Assembly (NCBI GenBank): GCA_016930015.1 | Contig: JAFGHR010000019.1 | Span: forward strand, 1 to 64,000 | DNA length: 64,000 bases | Reading direction: 5' to 3' | Source of the DNA: Anaerolineae bacterium | GTDB taxonomy: Bacteria; Chloroflexota; Anaerolineae; Aggregatilineales; Aggregatilineaceae | Shown here: in pieces, positions 8,945-17,110 of the stretch | Numbering within the stretch: position 1 is the first letter of the stretch | Layout: the number at the start of each line of letters is the position of its first letter | Translations under genes and position numbers: made by a program | Notes under the pieces: generated by a model | The model's database searches: none | The model's input: the letters and a program-made list of their open reading frames with translations, nothing else | Told to the model about the DNA's origin: nothing

Positions 8945-10434
8945 TGTTTAAAACCGCTGCGCGCCCCGGCCCGGAACTGAGTTCGTTCGCCTGGGGTGCG
9001 CTGGCTGTGCTGCTGGGCATTGTGATCGCGCAAGCGCCTGTTTTCCTGGTGGGCGGCGGTTTAGCCCTGGCTGCGCTGGGGCTGGTCATCCTGATCGAGC
9101 CTGTTTTAGGGCTTGTGCTCATGCTCAGCGTCGCGCCGCTCAAAACCCTGATCGCGACCGAAGCGTCGCTGCCGCTGCCGGTTGACGTCGGGCAGTTGTG
9201 CCTGGGACTGGTCACCGGCGCCTGGTTGATCTGGCGCGTGACCCGGCAGCGGTATACCCGGCTGCCGCGCACACGTCTTTATCTGCCGTTAGCGGGTTTT
9301 ATGCTGGCCGCCGGGCTGTCCTTGTTCGGCGCAACCTCAGCCGGGGCCTGGCTCTCCGAAATGTTAAAATGGGCCGAAATGCTGCTGCTGATCATGATTG
9401 TGCTGGACCTGGGCCAGCAGGGCCACTGGACATGGATCGCGTTCGGCGTGGTGCTGGCCGCCGGGCTGCAAGCCTTGATCGGGCTGTATGAATTTCGCGG
9501 CGGGTCGGGTGCGCCGCACCTGTGGATCGCCGGATACCGGTTTTTCCGCGCATTTGGCACATTCGGCCAGCCGAACCCGTTCAGCGCGTTTATGGGGCTG
9601 TCACTGCCGCTGGCGCTGGGCCTGGCCTGGGGCTACCTGTGGAAAACGGTCAGCGCATGGCGCAACCGGGTGGCGGCCAACCACCAGGCATGGTTACTGT
9701 ACGCGGCGCTTACCGTGATGTACGGCGGGTTTAGCGTGCTGCTGCTGGCGGGTCTATTAGCTTCGTGGGGGCGCGGTGCGTGGATGGGTTTTGGTGCCGC
9801 CGCCGTTGTGATGGTATTCTTTGCTCCGCCCAGGCGCTGGCAGGGATTCGCGTTGCTGACCGTGTTTGGTGGTGTGTTCGTGATGGCGTGGCTCATGGGA
9901 TTTATGCCCTTGAGCATCCAACAGCGGATCGAAAACACGACCACGGAATTCACCGGTATCGAAGATATGCGTGGCGCGGCCATCAGCAACGAAAACTTTG
10001 CCATTGTCGAGCGGCTGGCGCACTGGCAAGCCGCGTTTTTGATGGCCAGCGACCGCCCGCTGACCGGTGTCGGGTTCGGAAATTACGAAGTGGTTTATCC
10101 CGATTACGGTCTGATCAGTTGGCCGCGCGCGCTCGGCCACGCCCACAACGATTACCTGAACCTGCTGGCCGAAACCGGGCTGATCGGTTTATCCGCGTAC
10201 CTGATGGCCTGGGCGGCTATCGCGGCCTGGACGCTGCGCGCCCTGAACCAGACTGATCCGCTGCTGCGCGGGCTGGTATTGGGGCTGCTGGGCACCTGGA
10301 CGCATCTGGCAGTTCACAGTTTAGTTGATAAACTGTACGTGAATAACCTGTTTCTGCATATCGGCGTAATGTTAGGACTGCTGGCTGTCGCTTACCAGCA
10401 CCATCGCAGGGTTGAACGAGGCAAATACGCATGA
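8944..10434 (+). CDS. O-antigen ligase / polymerase family membrane protein
   Basis: This 496-aa polytopic protein has about 10-12 membrane segments. The Wzy_C hallmark region is near residues 370-420: 'ASDRPLTGVGFGNYEVVYPD', then 'GHAHNDYLNLLAETGLIGL', which carries the conserved His of WaaL-like enzymes in the large outer loop. The family transfers or polymerises undecaprenyl-linked glycans on the outer face of the membrane. The start overlaps the previous stop (TGATG) and the stop overlaps the GtrA start (ATGA). This is the second ligase of this superfamily within 2 kb, unlike the one at 4157, which carries a hydrolase-like domain. Confidence 0.85.
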   Translation: MFKTAARPGPELSSFAWGALAVLLGIVIAQAPVFLVGGGLALAALGLVILIEPVLGLVLMLSVAPLKTLIATEASLPLPVDVGQLCLGLVTGAWLIWRVTRQRYTRLPRTRLYLPLAGFMLAAGLSLFGATSAGAWLSEMLKWAEMLLLIMIVLDLGQQGHWTWIAFGVVLAAGLQALIGLYEFRGGSGAPHLWIAGYRFFRAFGTFGQPNPFSAFMGLSLPLALGLAWGYLWKTVSAWRNRVAANHQAWLLYAALTVMYGGFSVLLLAGLLASWGRGAWMGFGAAAVVMVFFAPPRRWQGFALLTVFGGVFVMAWLMGFMPLSIQQRIENTTTEFTGIEDMRGAAISNENFAIVERLAHWQAAFLMASDRPLTGVGFGNYEVVYPDYGLISWPRALGHAHNDYLNLLAETGLIGLSAYLMAWAAIAAWTLRALNQTDPLLRGLVLGLLGTWTHLAVHSLVDKLYVNNLFLHIGVMLGLLAVAYQHHRRVERGKYA

Positions 10435-11033
10435 CATCATCTTCTCCAAGTGAAACGCTCGCCAAATCGCGGGGCCCCTGGTATCTGGCCCCCTTCGAGT
10501 TGTTAAACCGGCTGATCTACGCGTCGAGTCTGCGTTTTGGCTCAAACGCCAAAGAAGTCGAGCGTTTCCTTAAATTCGCCATTGTTGGTATCATTGGTGC
10601 TGTAATCGATTTTGGCGTGCTCAATCTGCTACAGGCAACCGCGCTTCAGCCTGAAAACCCTGATCTCCAGGTCAAAGTGGGGCTGGCCACAGGCATCGCG
10701 TTTACATCAGCCGTGACCAGCAACTTTATCTGGAATCGCTACTGGACGTACCCGGATTCGCGCTCACGTTCACTTCAGCAGCAGTTAGTTCAATTTTTTG
10801 TCGTCAACACGATTGGGTTGGCTTTCCGGCTGTGGTTTGTCAATGCCTTGTTTACTCCTTTTGGTGATATCGGCACCGATACGTTGGATGCGCTGGGCTT
10901 GATCGATAGCACGTTTTCCGATTCGGCTGCCAAGCAGTTAGGCACCAACATCGCTCAATTCTTCGCGGTATGGATCGTTATGTTGTGGAATTTTTTCGTT
11001 AATCGATATTGGACTTATAACGATGTGGAGTAA
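10431..11033 (+). CDS. GtrA-family membrane protein
   Basis: The 200-aa protein has four predicted membrane segments and the GtrA pattern: 'RFLKFAIVGIIGAVIDFGVL' in the first, 'SNFIWNRYWTYPDSRS' between helices, and 'WNFFVNRYWTYNDVE' at the C-terminus. GtrA-like proteins are thought to help flip lipid-linked sugars or act in their transfer. About 35 residues precede the first helix, and a loop near residues 145-165 is longer than usual. It overlaps the upstream ligase by 4 bp and lies 3 nt before the receiver gene, consistent with one operon. Confidence 0.85.
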   Translation: MTSSSPSETLAKSRGPWYLAPFELLNRLIYASSLRFGSNAKEVERFLKFAIVGIIGAVIDFGVLNLLQATALQPENPDLQVKVGLATGIAFTSAVTSNFIWNRYWTYPDSRSRSLQQQLVQFFVVNTIGLAFRLWFVNALFTPFGDIGTDTLDALGLIDSTFSDSAAKQLGTNIAQFFAVWIVMLWNFFVNRYWTYNDVE

Positions 11034-11036
11034 CAG

Positions 11037-11414
11037 ATGATGGCCAAACGAATCATGATTGTAGACGATGACCCCCTGTTATGTAAGCTGCTAGAAATGG
11101 CGCTCACACGCGAAAAGTACGAAACCCAGATCGCGTATTCCGGCCAAGAGGCCCTGGCTCATCTCAATGAACAACCGGTTGACCTGATGCTGCTGGACGT
11201 TATGATGGCCGACTTTAACGGCTTCGACGTTTTACGGCACCTCAAGGCGAACCCGAATTTTGCCAATATTCCGGTGATCTTTTTGACAGCACGCGTAGAC
11301 GCGATCAGCCAACGAACCGGTATGGATATTGGCGCCGTTAAATACCTGACCAAACCGATCACCCCTGACCAGTTGATCGAACAAGTCGAGTCTGCGCTGG
11401 CGGGCGAAGCGTAA
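11037..11414 (+). CDS. Single-domain response regulator (receiver only)
   Basis: This is a 125-aa CheY-like receiver with no output domain. The acidic triad is at residues 10-12 (VDDD), the phospho-acceptor is Asp54 (LLDVMM), the switch Thr is in 'FLTARV' and the conserved Lys is Lys106 (YLTKPI). It should therefore be competent for phosphorylation. It lies between gtrA-like and glycosyltransferase genes in one run, so a role in controlling polysaccharide assembly or motility is a fair inference. No sensor kinase lies nearby. Confidence 0.88.
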   Translation: MMAKRIMIVDDDPLLCKLLEMALTREKYETQIAYSGQEALAHLNEQPVDLMLLDVMMADFNGFDVLRHLKANPNFANIPVIFLTARVDAISQRTGMDIGAVKYLTKPITPDQLIEQVESALAGEA

Positions 11415-11425
11415 CCGTCCTGCAA

Positions 11426-12565
11426 ATGGCTGTTATCGGCATTGACTACACGGCTGCTTACGAACAAGGGGCAGGTATCGGTCGCCTTGTTCGCGAGTTG
11501 ATCACTGCCCTGGCCGCCCACGATTCCGCAACACCTTACCGGCTGTTTGTGGCCGGTGCATCACGCCAGACACTCCCACCGCCGCCGGGCGTTAATTTTC
11601 ACTGGCACCCCACACGCATTACACCTTTGTGGTTTGCTCGCATCTGGCACCGTTTCCGGGTGCCGCTGCCGGTCGAAGCCTTTGTCGGACGTGTAAACCT
11701 GTTCCACGCCACCGATTTTACCCTGCCGCCCACGCTGCCCGGCACCCGCACGATCCTGACGGTACATGATCTGTCGTATGTGCGTGCACCCGAAACCGCC
11801 ACGCCGGTTTTGAAAGCTTACCTGGATACGGTGGTGCCGCGCTCGGTCCGGCGCGCGTTTCACATTCTGGCCGACTCGCAGGCCACCAAAGACGATCTGA
11901 TCGAGTTGTACGGCACGCCGCCCGAAAAGATCACCGTGCTGCTAAGCGGGGTCACGGCCAGGTTTAGGCCGGTAGCCGACGAACAAATGCGCCTGGCTGT
12001 TTGCCAGCGTTATACTATTCCTGACAACCCGTATATTTTTTCAATCGGCACCGTTCAGCCGCGCAAGAACTATACCCGGCTGATTCAAGCGCTTCTGGCG
12101 CTGGGACCCGGTTTTAAGGATATCCACGTCGTGATTGCCGGTGGTCGTGGCTGGCTGGACGATCCCATTTACCGGACGGTTGAAGAAACCGGGCTGGCTG
12201 ATCGTGTTCACTTCATCGGGTTTGCCGATGACGATGACCTGCCCGTGCTCTATTCGGGCGCGGCGTGCCTGGCCTATCCATCGTTGTACGAGGGTTTTGG
12301 TTTCCCTATACTGGAAGCGATGGCCTGCGGAACCCCGGTCGTTACATCGACTGTATCGTCCATGCCCGAAGTAGCCGGTGACGCTACCCTGCTGATCGAT
12401 CCGTATGATGTCGATGCGCTGGCCGGTGCGCTGCGACGGTTGTTATCTGACAGCGGCCTGCGTGATGATCTGGCGGAGCGCGGTTTTAAGCAGGCTGCAA
12501 AATTCACGTGGGAGCAGTCGGCGCAGCATCTCCGGCAGATTTATACGACAATATTAAATGCTTAG
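11426..12565 (+). CDS. Glycosyltransferase family 4 (GT-B fold)
   Basis: The 379-aa protein has the two Rossmann-like halves of GT4 enzymes. N-terminal features are 'GAGIGRLVRELI' and 'FHATDFTLPPTLPGTRTILT'. The donor-binding half has 'FSIGTVQPRKNYTRLIQAL', 'RVHFIGFADDDDLPVLYSGA' and the 'YEGFGFPILEAMACGTPVV' stretch with the E-x7-E motif. Such enzymes use nucleotide sugars, often GDP-mannose or UDP-sugars, at the cytoplasmic membrane face. It probably builds the repeat unit handled by the neighbouring ligase. Donor and acceptor cannot be read from sequence. Confidence 0.88.
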   Translation: MAVIGIDYTAAYEQGAGIGRLVRELITALAAHDSATPYRLFVAGASRQTLPPPPGVNFHWHPTRITPLWFARIWHRFRVPLPVEAFVGRVNLFHATDFTLPPTLPGTRTILTVHDLSYVRAPETATPVLKAYLDTVVPRSVRRAFHILADSQATKDDLIELYGTPPEKITVLLSGVTARFRPVADEQMRLAVCQRYTIPDNPYIFSIGTVQPRKNYTRLIQALLALGPGFKDIHVVIAGGRGWLDDPIYRTVEETGLADRVHFIGFADDDDLPVLYSGAACLAYPSLYEGFGFPILEAMACGTPVVTSTVSSMPEVAGDATLLIDPYDVDALAGALRRLLSDSGLRDDLAERGFKQAAKFTWEQSAQHLRQIYTTILNA

Positions 12566-12599
12566 CTTCGATCGAGCGCCACACAGTTGAGGTGACCTT

Positions 12600-12977
12600 A
12601 TGAACGAAAAATCCCCCAATAAACCCGTCTTCATTTTTGACACACGCGGTGACTGGTACGCGACCAAAATAGGCAATTTTATTTTCAGCCCGCGCGGTGA
12701 GTATGTCGCCTACCTGGAAGGCGACGACGTGTATAAGCGTGATGGCGAGTGGATCGGAAACCTGAGTAAAGACGGGCGCATCTTGCGCAAACGTACTGTG
12801 CGGCGCCGCGATCTGCATCCGAGCCCGCCGCCTGCGCCGCCCAGGCCGGAAAAATTACCACCCCGCGCACCGCTGCCGCCCATGATGGCCGAATTGTCTT
12901 ACAGCATGGTGGATGTGTTGGACGAAGACCCGGATACGTTCAAAAAAATATCGGACCTGCGTCCGGATATGGACTGA
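12600..12977 (+). CDS. Small protein with repeated short beta motifs (4-fold beta-flower-like)
   Basis: The 125-aa protein begins with about four short beta repeats of the type F/Y-x-x-x-G-x-x-x-A-x-I/L: 'IFDTRGDWYATKIG', 'IFSPRGEYVAYLEGDD', 'VYKRDGEWIGNL' and 'SKDGRILRKR'. This resembles small 4-fold beta-flower proteins of unknown function. A proline-rich linker (PSPPPAPPRPEKLPPRAPLP) and an acidic tail follow. It has no signal peptide or membrane segment. The gene lies 34 bp after the glycosyltransferase and just before a possible 40-aa frame and the AAA+ gene. The domain call is by pattern only. Confidence 0.65.
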   Translation: MNEKSPNKPVFIFDTRGDWYATKIGNFIFSPRGEYVAYLEGDDVYKRDGEWIGNLSKDGRILRKRTVRRRDLHPSPPPAPPRPEKLPPRAPLPPMMAELSYSMVDVLDEDPDTFKKISDLRPDMD

Positions 12978-12978
12978 G

Positions 12979-13101
12979 ATGGCCAGCCAAATGCCCAAAC
13001 ACGAACGCCAGGCCGAGCGCAAAAAACATCACGAGCGCGAAATCGCGCTTTGCCAGCGCCGGTCACCATCCCAGGCTGATTCGTCGGAATCCGAGCCATA
13101 G
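12979..13101 (+). CDS. Possible 40-aa basic peptide
   Basis: An ATG overlaps the end of the preceding stop region and opens a 40-codon frame rich in Lys, Arg, His and Glu (MASQMPKHERQAERKKHHER). It ends 11 nt before the AAA+ ATPase start and fills the gap neatly. No family is recognised and no strong Shine-Dalgarno is seen. It could be a real translationally coupled peptide or simply an untranslated spacer. Confidence 0.3.
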   Translation: MASQMPKHERQAERKKHHEREIALCQRRSPSQADSSESEP

Positions 13102-13112
13102 GATCACACACG

Positions 13113-14297
13113 ATGTCGGATATACTGTCTGATCTCAGCGCAGGTGCACAGCGGTCCCGCCTGTTGGACATGTTAAACGAAGGAGGTGCCCGGCGCGTGC
13201 TGCGTGCCCCTTCACCTGACCTGGGCCTCGCCGAACACCTCCCGTTTCCTTTTCTGGCGATCATCGGCCAGCTTGAGATGCGAACCGCGCTGCTGCTGAC
13301 CGTTATCAATCCAGCCGTTGGCGGCGTGCTGTTGATCGGGCCGCGCGGCACGGGCAAAACAACCTGTGTGCGCAGCCTGACCGACCTGCTGCCGTATGTT
13401 GAGGTGAGCACCTGCCCGGAAGGCTGCCTGCCATCCGACCTGGACGACAACGGCGACCCGGATGTCTGCCCGGAGTGTCAAAAAAAGCTGGCAGCCGGTG
13501 AACCGATCACGCATCTCGAACCGGTGAAACTGGTCGAACTGCCGTTAAATGCGCGGCTGGATGACGTTGTCGGCGGTGTTAACGAGCGCATCGCCGTGCA
13601 GCAGGGCCGCATCCGGTTGGAACGCGGCATCCTGGCGCGGGCCGATCAAAATCTGCTGTATATCGATGAAGTGAACCTGCTGGATGATATCCTGGTTGAT
13701 GCCATTCTGGACGCGGCGGCCCAGGGCAGTTATACCGTGCGGCGCGGCGCGATGGTGGGCACGTATCGGTCGCGGTTTGTCCTGATCGGCTCGATGAATC
13801 CCGAAGAAGGCCGCCTGCGCCCGCAAATTATGGACCGGTTTGGGTTACGCGTCCCGGTGCAGGGGCTGACCGATCTGCGGGAGCGGTACGAGGTGTACCA
13901 GCATGTCCGGCAGTACCAGCGCAACCGCCGCCGTTTCCTGAGCGAGTGGGCCGCGCTCACAGCGGAGGCTCGTGAAGAGGTTACCTTAGCGCGCGAGATG
14001 TTAAAGGTCACCGAACTGAGCGAGCAGGCAGTTGAGGTTGGCCTGTCGCTGGTGCGCCAGTTGGGCATTGACTCGCACCGGGCCGAATATGCCATGTTCG
14101 AAGCAGCGCGGGCGCGTGCCGCCTCTGACGGGCGTGATCTGGCCGACATTGGCGATATCCGTGCCGTAGCGCCAATGGCCCTGCGCCAGCGCCGCAGCCA
14201 GTTTATGGTTGACTACTTCGAACGGCAGAACGCCGAAGATGATACGATTCAAGAACAGATCGACGCGCTGGTATCTGGCGACAACTGGGAGGAATAA
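13113..14297 (+). CDS. Magnesium chelatase subunit I-type AAA+ ATPase (BchI/ChlI-like)
   Basis: The 394-aa protein matches BchI-type AAA+ ATPases. It has 'FPFLAIIGQLEMRTALLL' at about residue 45, Walker A 'GPRGTGKTT', the insertion 'RLDDVVGGVN', Walker B 'LLYIDEVNLLDD' and the arginine-containing 'NPEEGRLRPQIMDRFGLRV'. Between Walker A and the first insert is a CPEGC...CPEC cysteine set that may bind metal, as in the longer archaeal and Chloroflexota members. In chlorophyll synthesis BchI works with BchD and BchH; neither is here. It is followed 2 nt later by a membrane-protein gene. It may instead be a general MoxR-like chaperone, so no gene symbol is given. Confidence 0.8.
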   Translation: MSDILSDLSAGAQRSRLLDMLNEGGARRVLRAPSPDLGLAEHLPFPFLAIIGQLEMRTALLLTVINPAVGGVLLIGPRGTGKTTCVRSLTDLLPYVEVSTCPEGCLPSDLDDNGDPDVCPECQKKLAAGEPITHLEPVKLVELPLNARLDDVVGGVNERIAVQQGRIRLERGILARADQNLLYIDEVNLLDDILVDAILDAAAQGSYTVRRGAMVGTYRSRFVLIGSMNPEEGRLRPQIMDRFGLRVPVQGLTDLRERYEVYQHVRQYQRNRRRFLSEWAALTAEAREEVTLAREMLKVTELSEQAVEVGLSLVRQLGIDSHRAEYAMFEAARARAASDGRDLADIGDIRAVAPMALRQRRSQFMVDYFERQNAEDDTIQEQIDALVSGDNWEE

Positions 14298-14299
14298 CC

Positions 14300-14962
14300 G
14301 TGACACATTGGCGTCCCTGGATCATAGTGATCGGTTTGCTGCTTATGATCGGCTGTTATCACATGCCGTGGTTCAGCCATACGACCGCCGGATTCACCAT
14401 GAATGGTTTTGACCTGGCCGAGTGGACCAGCCTGCACCCGGCTGTCCGCAGCAGTTCGCCAGCGATGCTGACCAGTTTTCTGCTGCGTGTTCCTCAACTG
14501 GCGGCAGCCGCCGCGCTGGCGCTGACCGCCAACCAACTGCGCGATCCACGCAGCCGGTGGTTAATTCGAGCCGCAGCCATGCTTGCCGCCCTGCGCCTTA
14601 TCCCGCCCACCGACTTTTTCACCGGCGCCAGCGATGATCCCAACTACCGCCAGATGGCGCTGCTCACGGCAATAGGTGCAGCGGCGGTGCTGGGGAGCAT
14701 GCCACTCTCACGCGTGTCTTCACGCTGGCAGGTAGGGGGGCTTGTGGTGATATTATTCGGCGGCACGGCAGCCGGATGGTGGGGATTATCGCGCGCGCAT
14801 ACGCTGCTGGGCAATTTCCAGATTGACGTGTCGATTGGCGTGGGGATCGTGGGTTACAGCCTGGTCGCCGTGCTGACTGCCGGGCTGGCTCTGGGCATAG
14901 GCTGGCTGCGCCGCCGTCATCCGGGGCTTGATGCGGCCCGGCAGCCTGTCACTACCGGCTAA
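14300..14962 (+). CDS. Hypothetical membrane protein, 220 aa
   Basis: Translation starts at a GTG 2 nt after the AAA+ gene stop, suggesting coupling. About five membrane segments are visible: residues 7-23, a pair near 65-100, one near 120-135, one near 145-165 and one near 180-205. Two Arg/His-rich stretches (LRRRHPGL near the end) probably face the cytoplasm. A first outer loop contains 'MPWFSHTTAGFTMNGFD'. No family is recognised. Its position as the last gene before a terminator links it to the operon that begins at 8009. Confidence 0.65.
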   Translation: MTHWRPWIIVIGLLLMIGCYHMPWFSHTTAGFTMNGFDLAEWTSLHPAVRSSSPAMLTSFLLRVPQLAAAAALALTANQLRDPRSRWLIRAAAMLAALRLIPPTDFFTGASDDPNYRQMALLTAIGAAAVLGSMPLSRVSSRWQVGGLVVILFGGTAAGWWGLSRAHTLLGNFQIDVSIGVGIVGYSLVAVLTAGLALGIGWLRRRHPGLDAARQPVTTG

Positions 14963-15001
14963 CCTCTATAGTGAGGCCAATCTCATAGTGAAGCAAAAAA
15001 G

Positions 15002-15030
15002 GGCGGTTGACAATGTGTCAATCGCCTTTT
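15002..15030. terminator. Bidirectional rho-independent terminator
   Basis: GGCGGTTGACA pairs with TGTCAATCGCC (one G-U pair) around a 3-nt loop. Six A precede it and four T follow. It separates the rightward operon from the leftward acpP gene. Confidence 0.85.
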
Positions 15031-15071
15031 CGGTTCAATGCGAAAATAATCCGGCTGATGCCAGAGCGGGA

Positions 15072-15308
15072 TCAGATCAGGTGTTCGCCGATATAACTGA
15101 TTGCATCACCAACCGTGGTGATCTTCTGAGCCTCATCGTCGGAGATTTCACCGCCGAATTCGTCTTCAAAAGCCATGATCAACTCGACCAAGTCCAGCGA
15201 GTCGGCTTCCAGGTCTTCACGAAACCGTGCTTCTGGCGTGATCTTTTCTTCATCCACGCCCAGCAGATCAACGATAATCTTTGTTATGCGTTCCTGAGTT
15301 GTCGCCAT
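15072..15308 (-). CDS. acpP: Acyl carrier protein
   Basis: The 78-aa acidic protein carries the phosphopantetheine site DSLDLVE with its Ser in the motif '[18 protein letters not shown]'. It carries growing fatty-acyl chains in the cytoplasm after modification by holo-ACP synthase. Length and sequence fit the standard fatty-acid AcpP rather than a polyketide carrier. It is transcribed alone, divergently from fni, and ends at the shared bidirectional terminator. An AGGAG-like site (GGAGGCTATG on the coding strand) lies just upstream of the start. Confidence 0.95.
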   Translation of the reverse strand: MATTQERITKIIVDLLGVDEEKITPEARFREDLEADSLDLVELIMAFEDEFGGEISDDEAQKITTVGDAISYIGEHLI

Positions 15309-15370
15309 ATTTCATAGCCTCCAATTCGGTACTTAGGCTTGTGCTTATAAAGGATATAAACTAGTGACGC

Positions 15371-15399
15371 ATTGTACCAGATGCTAGCCCATTTTACAC
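15371..15399 (-). promoter_or_regulatory. Candidate extended -10 promoter for acpP
   Basis: On the minus strand TACAAT is preceded by TGG, an extended -10, with GTGTAA 17 nt further upstream as a weak -35. It lies about 65 bp from the acpP start. Confidence 0.35.
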
Positions 15400-15518
15400 C
15401 AGGACCGTTACGCTGAACAGCAAGCTTTTTAGTATACTTTAATCTAATAATCTGCTCCATCTTTTGGTTAACGGTCATTACCCGCACTGGCCAAGCTATC
15501 TACAAGGAACACCGCCTG

Positions 15519-16565
15519 ATGGTGAAAGTTACGGACGGTTCACGTACAGAGCGCCGAAAAGACGACCATATCCGCATCAATCTTGACCAGCGGGTGCAGT
15601 TTCCCCACCTGACAACCGGGTTGGAATACTACCGGTTTATGCACCAGGCCGTTCCGGAGCTGAATTTTGAGGAGGTCGATACACACACAGTTTTTTTGGG
15701 CAAACACCTGAACAGCCCGCTGCTCATCTCATCGATGACCGGCGGAACCGAACACGCCGAGGCCATTAATCGTACCCTGGCCGAAGCCGCCCAGGAAACC
15801 GGTATCGCGATGGGGCTGGGATCACAGCGTGCGGCGCTCGAAAACCCCGCACTGGCCGACACCTATAATGTGCGCCCGGTTGCCCCGGACATCCTGTTAT
15901 TTGCCAACCTGGGCGCGGTGCAGCTCAATTACGGGTACGGGATCGACGAATGCCGCCGCGCGGTTGACATGATCGAGGCGGACGCGCTGATCCTGCACTT
16001 TAACGCCCTGCAAGAAGCCGTCCAACCGGAGGGCGACGGCAATTTCAGCGGACTGCTGCAACGGGTGGAAGCGGTATGCGCGGCGCTTGACGTGCCCGTG
16101 ATCGCCAAAGAAGTCGGGTGGGGATTCTCGCCGCAGGCCGCCCGCCAACTCGCTGACGCCGGGGTGTCGAGCATTGATGTAGCGGGTTCCGGCGGCACGT
16201 CGTGGAGCGAAGTTGAATACTACCGCGCCCCCACAGCGCAGCACGCGAACGTCACGCGCTGTTTTGCCGACTGGGGGATTCCTACGGCGGATAGCATTCG
16301 TTATGTGCGCGAAGCGGTCCCGGACATCGCGATTATTGCCAGCGGCGGGCTGCGTAACGGCCTGGATGTCGCTAAATGTATCGCGCTGGGCGCTGAATTG
16401 GGCGGCCTGGCGGGTCCGTTCCTGAAAGCCGCCGATCAGTCACTGGAAGCCGTGCGCCAGTTGATCTGGGAGTTATCAACCCAGATTCGCATCACCATGT
16501 TTGCCAGCGGCGCGGCTGACATCGCGGCGCTCAAGCAAACCCCGTTGCTGCGCGTTGGCCCGTAG
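15519..16565 (+). CDS. fni: Type 2 isopentenyl-diphosphate delta-isomerase
   Basis: This is an FMN-dependent TIM-barrel enzyme of 348 aa, the normal length. It interconverts isopentenyl and dimethylallyl diphosphate. Visible features are the N-terminal '[12 protein letters not shown]', the FMN and substrate segments '[18 protein letters not shown]', '[12 protein letters not shown]', '[18 protein letters not shown]', '[11 protein letters not shown]', '[13 protein letters not shown]' and '[19 protein letters not shown]'. Type 2 enzymes usually accompany the mevalonate pathway, but no other mevalonate gene is in the window. It is divergent from acpP and convergent with a lipoprotein gene only 5 bp away. 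Confidence 0.95.
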   Translation: MVKVTDGSRTERRKDDHIRINLDQRVQFPHLTTGLEYYRFMHQAVPELNFEEVDTHTVFLGKHLNSPLLISSMTGGTEHAEAINRTLAEAAQETGIAMGLGSQRAALENPALADTYNVRPVAPDILLFANLGAVQLNYGYGIDECRRAVDMIEADALILHFNALQEAVQPEGDGNFSGLLQRVEAVCAALDVPVIAKEVGWGFSPQAARQLADAGVSSIDVAGSGGTSWSEVEYYRAPTAQHANVTRCFADWGIPTADSIRYVREAVPDIAIIASGGLRNGLDVAKCIALGAELGGLAGPFLKAADQSLEAVRQLIWELSTQIRITMFASGAADIAALKQTPLLRVGP

Positions 16566-16570
16566 GGTGC

Positions 16571-17110
16571 TTACTGGATATCGCTCAACAGCGCCTGAGC
16601 CTGGGCCAGCGCATCACCGGCAGCACGCGCGGCCAATAACCCCGCGTTGATCACATCCGGCGACGGGTTAGTACGCGGATTCACACATTCCGCGCGCCAC
16701 AGGTTTACCGCCTCGCCCGTATCAATGGCCGCACGCCGCAGCAGGTCGGCCAGGTCACCATACGCCGGGTCATCTTGTGATAAGATGCTGGCCGGGTCGG
16801 GTACAACCGGATAGTCACCACACTGCGCTTGCTCACCCGCCGCCAGCGATTCCCACACATCCGAGATAGCCGCATACGCCGCCTGTATCGCTTCGTAACG
16901 CCGCTGGAGCGTCATCAGCACCGGTGACAGGGTAGCCGGGGCGTCATCACCGGGCAGCGGGGCAGACTCGGTACTTTGTTCGGCAGGTTCATCGTTGTTA
17001 TCGGTTTCGTCCGAGCCGCAAGCGCCTAAAGCCATCACGAATACGATCATCAATACCAGCATAAAAACAGCACAGACCCAACGCCACATAACCCGAATAC
17101 TCCTATACAA
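16571..17110 (-). CDS. Small lipoprotein of unknown function
   Basis: The 179-aa protein has a long hydrophobic signal ending in the lipobox ALGAC (Cys31), so it should be lipid-anchored outside the membrane. An acidic low-complexity linker (SDETDNNDEPAEQSTES) is followed by an all-helical domain of about 110 residues with two cysteines, 'QAQCGDYPV' and 'RAECVNPRT', which could form a disulfide. No family is recognised. The start overlaps the hemW stop by 8 bp, so translation may be coupled. An internal Met8 is an alternative start. Confidence 0.7.
   Translation of the reverse strand: MYRSIRVMWRWVCAVFMLVLMIVFVMALGACGSDETDNNDEPAEQSTESAPLPGDDAPATLSPVLMTLQRRYEAIQAAYAAISDVWESLAAGEQAQCGDYPVVPDPASILSQDDPAYGDLADLLRRAAIDTGEAVNLWRAECVNPRTNPSPDVINAGLLAARAAGDALAQAQALLSDIQ

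Noticed and set aside
13113-14297. BchI as proof of photosynthesis
   Set aside because: No other chlorophyll gene is present, and BchI-type ATPases also occur in non-phototrophs.
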